Shown: one piece after another, positions 14,368 through 16,049 of the stretch
Numbering within the stretch: the first letter of the stretch is position 1
Layout of the letters: every line of letters starts with the position of its first letter
Origin: Actinomycetota bacterium
GTDB lineage: Bacteria; Actinomycetota; Humimicrobiia; Humimicrobiales; Humimicrobiaceae
DNA: 16,049 nt
Assembly: GCA_023379515.1 (NCBI GenBank)
Contig: JAMCQQ010000177.1
Coordinates: 1-16,049, forward strand
Direction of reading: 5' to 3'
Notes under the pieces: generated by a model
The model's input: the letters and a program-made list of their open reading frames with translations, nothing else
Told to the model about the DNA's origin: nothing
Database searches by the model: none
Translations under genes and position numbers: made by a program

Positions 14368-15684
14368 ATGAAGGCTAAAAAATTTTTTAACAGGATCGGC
14401 AGTTTTCTTATAACAAAAGAACTTTTAGAGGATAAAAAATCATCAATTCTTTTATATAAATATTTTTTAACGGGACTTTTAATCAGGGTTTTTTTTCTTC
14501 CATTCTTTTTCCAGAGAGATATCTTATCAACATACCAAAGAGCGGCTGAAACTGTTTTCAAAGGAGTGCTGGGAGCAGATTTCCAGCAATTTTTAATTCA
14601 TCTTATTCACAGCGGATATTTATTCATCATAAAGCCGTTGATTCCAAATATTGATCAGCTTTCATTGATATTGCTTAATAAAGATACATGGATATCGTGG
14701 ATCGACTTTAACAATAATATTTATGTTTACAGGATATTGACCCTTTTTAAGCTGCCTTATCTGATCCTTGATATTGCCTGCATTTTAATCCTGATGAGAC
14801 TTCTTTATGACGGCGAGCTTTTAAAGAGGCTAAGAGTTTTTAAATACTGGGCATTAAATCCGCTTGTAATTTTCATAACATATGTTTTTGCCCGCCATGA
14901 GATTATTGCAATATTTGTTGTCCTGCTGGCGTTACTTCTGGCAAAATATGACAGAAAATACTGGGCAGTCATAGTATTGGCCATTGGAGTTGCTTTGCGA
15001 TTCTTCCCAATAATGATACTGCCTTTCCTTATTCTTTATCTTTCGCGAAAGAAGCGTGATTATATTATTTTTTCCATAATAGGATTTGTCGGTTTGCTGG
15101 CTCTGGAGTCTTTCTCATATTTTTATTTTGGCAGAAGTGTCATATTCTCATTGCTGAATGCCCAGCATTTTGACTATATACTTTCAGCAAAGCTTGATCT
15201 GATAATTCATGACAGTATTTTTCTGTTCATAGTAGGCTATGTGCTTCTTGTTTTAAGCTTTATTCATCAGAAAAAGAAAACTTTTGAGCTGTTTTTAAAT
15301 TACTGCGGTATGGTTTACCTGCTTTACGTAGCAATCAGCTATTTTCATCCACAGTATCTGTTGTGGACCATTCCATTCCTGATATTAATATTTGTGAGGA
15401 AAAATTCGATTTATTACTATCATCTGATCCAGTTCGCACTGCTGATGATAATTCTGATTTATTGGGGTGATCTTGTCACAAAATTCCTTATTGCACCGGT
15501 TGATATTAAATTTGCATTATATACCACAGGACCAATACCAATAATAAACAGGCTCTATAATCCTGCAAAATTCGTAAATATATTCAGAAGTGTATTTACC
15601 GCAGTATCTTTATGGATGATTTATTTAATTTACAGGGATAACAAAAACTTATTGGAAGAGAACGGTATTAATTACAAATTATAA
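14368..15684 (+). CDS. Multispanning membrane glycosyltransferase (GT-C, PIG-M/GT87-like)
   Basis: 438 residues with about ten hydrophobic segments (for example 29-48, 125-144, 161-191, 198-226, 232-252, 283-299, 312-326, 331-343, 350-366, 404-422). A first lumenal loop follows TM1 (QRDILSTYQRAA). LFKLPYLILDIACILIL and YWALNPLVIFITYVFARHE (160-178) resemble GT-C enzymes that use polyprenyl-phosphate mannose, and YFHPQYLLWTIPFLIL (325-340) is the typical late-TM HPQYLLW motif. A role in mannosylation or another hexose transfer outside the membrane is inferred. The catalytic acidic residues are not certain: the Asp at 51 and the DFNNN loop (113-117) are candidates. It follows the GT2 after 117 bp and lacks a Shine-Dalgarno. 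Confidence 0.78.
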   Translation: MKAKKFFNRIGSFLITKELLEDKKSSILLYKYFLTGLLIRVFFLPFFFQRDILSTYQRAAETVFKGVLGADFQQFLIHLIHSGYLFIIKPLIPNIDQLSLILLNKDTWISWIDFNNNIYVYRILTLFKLPYLILDIACILILMRLLYDGELLKRLRVFKYWALNPLVIFITYVFARHEIIAIFVVLLALLLAKYDRKYWAVIVLAIGVALRFFPIMILPFLILYLSRKKRDYIIFSIIGFVGLLALESFSYFYFGRSVIFSLLNAQHFDYILSAKLDLIIHDSIFLFIVGYVLLVLSFIHQKKKTFELFLNYCGMVYLLYVAISYFHPQYLLWTIPFLILIFVRKNSIYYYHLIQFALLMIILIYWGDLVTKFLIAPVDIKFALYTTGPIPIINRLYNPAKFVNIFRSVFTAVSLWMIYLIYRDNKNLLEENGINYKL

Positions 15685-15749
15685 TATCGTAAAAGATAAT
15701 AATATAAATTCGTGTGTCAGAGGTTTAAATTTCATAAAATTTGCAAGAT

Positions 15750-16049
15750 ATGAATATAAAAGGGAATAAAATTTTCAATATCAAACCCGGGACAAGAATT
15801 GCAGCAACGATACTTGTCATTGTTTTTCTGGCTTCTTTATTGCTTCTGAGCAGCGCAGGATGCAAGAAAGTTTTTTTCATTCCTGGGGCAAGTCTTGGAT
15901 ATTATATATGGCAGGATAAGGACAGCAATATTCATATCCAATGGAGCTCGGACAGAAAAGAAAACAGTTTTTCCGGATCGGTTTCGACTGATGGCAAAAT
16001 CACGGATCTGAAAAAGAATAGCTTTGAGGATGATGATAAAGCTTCCCTG
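15750..16049 (+). CDS. Putative lipoprotein or secreted protein, N-terminal part (runs off window)
   Basis: 100 codons are visible and the frame is open to the last base. MNIKGNKIFNIKPGTRIAAT is a basic N-region, followed by a hydrophobic core (ILVIVFLASLLLLSS) and SAGC (35-38), a near-lipobox with Ser at -3, so lipidation at Cys38 is plausible. After it come FFIPGASLGYYIWQDKDSNIHIQW and a repeated polar pattern (FSGSVSTDGKITDLKKNSFEDDDK), likely beta-strand. I recognise no specific family. It is in the same direction as the membrane transferase, 65 bp downstream. The start has no Shine-Dalgarno; a TAAAAT box lies 9 nt before the ATG. Confidence 0.65.
   Translation, partial: MNIKGNKIFNIKPGTRIAATILVIVFLASLLLLSSAGCKKVFFIPGASLGYYIWQDKDSNIHIQWSSDRKENSFSGSVSTDGKITDLKKNSFEDDDKASL

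Noticed and set aside
14339..14369. TATAAT boxes just before ATG 14368 as its promoter
   Set aside because: One overlaps the ATG itself. The other has its best -35 (TTGCAT) only 13 bp away and leaves an unusual leader, so neither is convincing.

Overview
The window is a 16 kb stretch of an AT-rich bacterial chromosome devoted to surface-polysaccharide and glycoconjugate synthesis. No rRNA, tRNA, insertion sequence, integrase or CRISPR array was seen. TGA, TAA and TAG are all used as ordinary stops, so the code is standard. Heavy use of AGA/AGG and ATA codons, many starts without a Shine-Dalgarno, and proteins resembling families I associate with Actinobacteriota and Chloroflexota (a WcaJ-type transferase ending GKGAY, and a GT4 family with the motif VVPFGLP...WGGG) suggest an uncultured deep-branching lineage. 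I cannot name it.

Layout. (1) 1-3525, plus strand: a tightly coupled unit of an initiating sugar-phosphate transferase (partial at the left edge), the ABC-2 permease Wzm and the ATPase Wzt, i.e. ABC-transporter-dependent export of an undecaprenyl-linked glycan. (2) 3529-7502, minus strand: a GT4-GT2 fusion of 792 residues, a GT4 mannosyltransferase-like enzyme, and a 50-residue acidic small protein that starts inside the GT4 gene. (3) 7605-11330, plus strand: a GT2-GT4 fusion now broken by two in-frame TGA codons, then a flippase-like membrane protein. (4) 11332-13272, minus strand: a DUF2723-type membrane glycosyltransferase. (5) 13501-16049, plus strand: a polyprenyl-phosphate sugar synthase-like GT2, a multispanning GT-C-like enzyme, and the start of a putative lipoprotein that runs off the window.

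How they could work together (inference): the first enzyme loads a sugar phosphate on undecaprenyl phosphate, the GT4/GT2 enzymes extend it in the cytoplasm, and Wzm/Wzt exports it. The right-hand module would make a polyprenyl-phosphate-linked monosaccharide for the two membrane-embedded transferases, which act outside the membrane.

The most unusual signal is a set of perfect 28-49 bp repeats inside coding sequence. A piece of a conserved gene region appears again nearby, inverted or direct, where it seems to overwrite the native sequence without changing the length of the gene. One copy puts TGA TGA into the GT2-GT4 fusion (9388-9436, inverted copy of 9083-9131). One lies in the C-terminal domain of Wzt (3203-3233, inverted copy of 2555-2585). 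One lies in the GT4 gene (3789-3816, direct copy of 2648-2675, the ABC signature region). They could be template-switch or conversion tracts, or an amplification/assembly artefact. Read-level data would decide.
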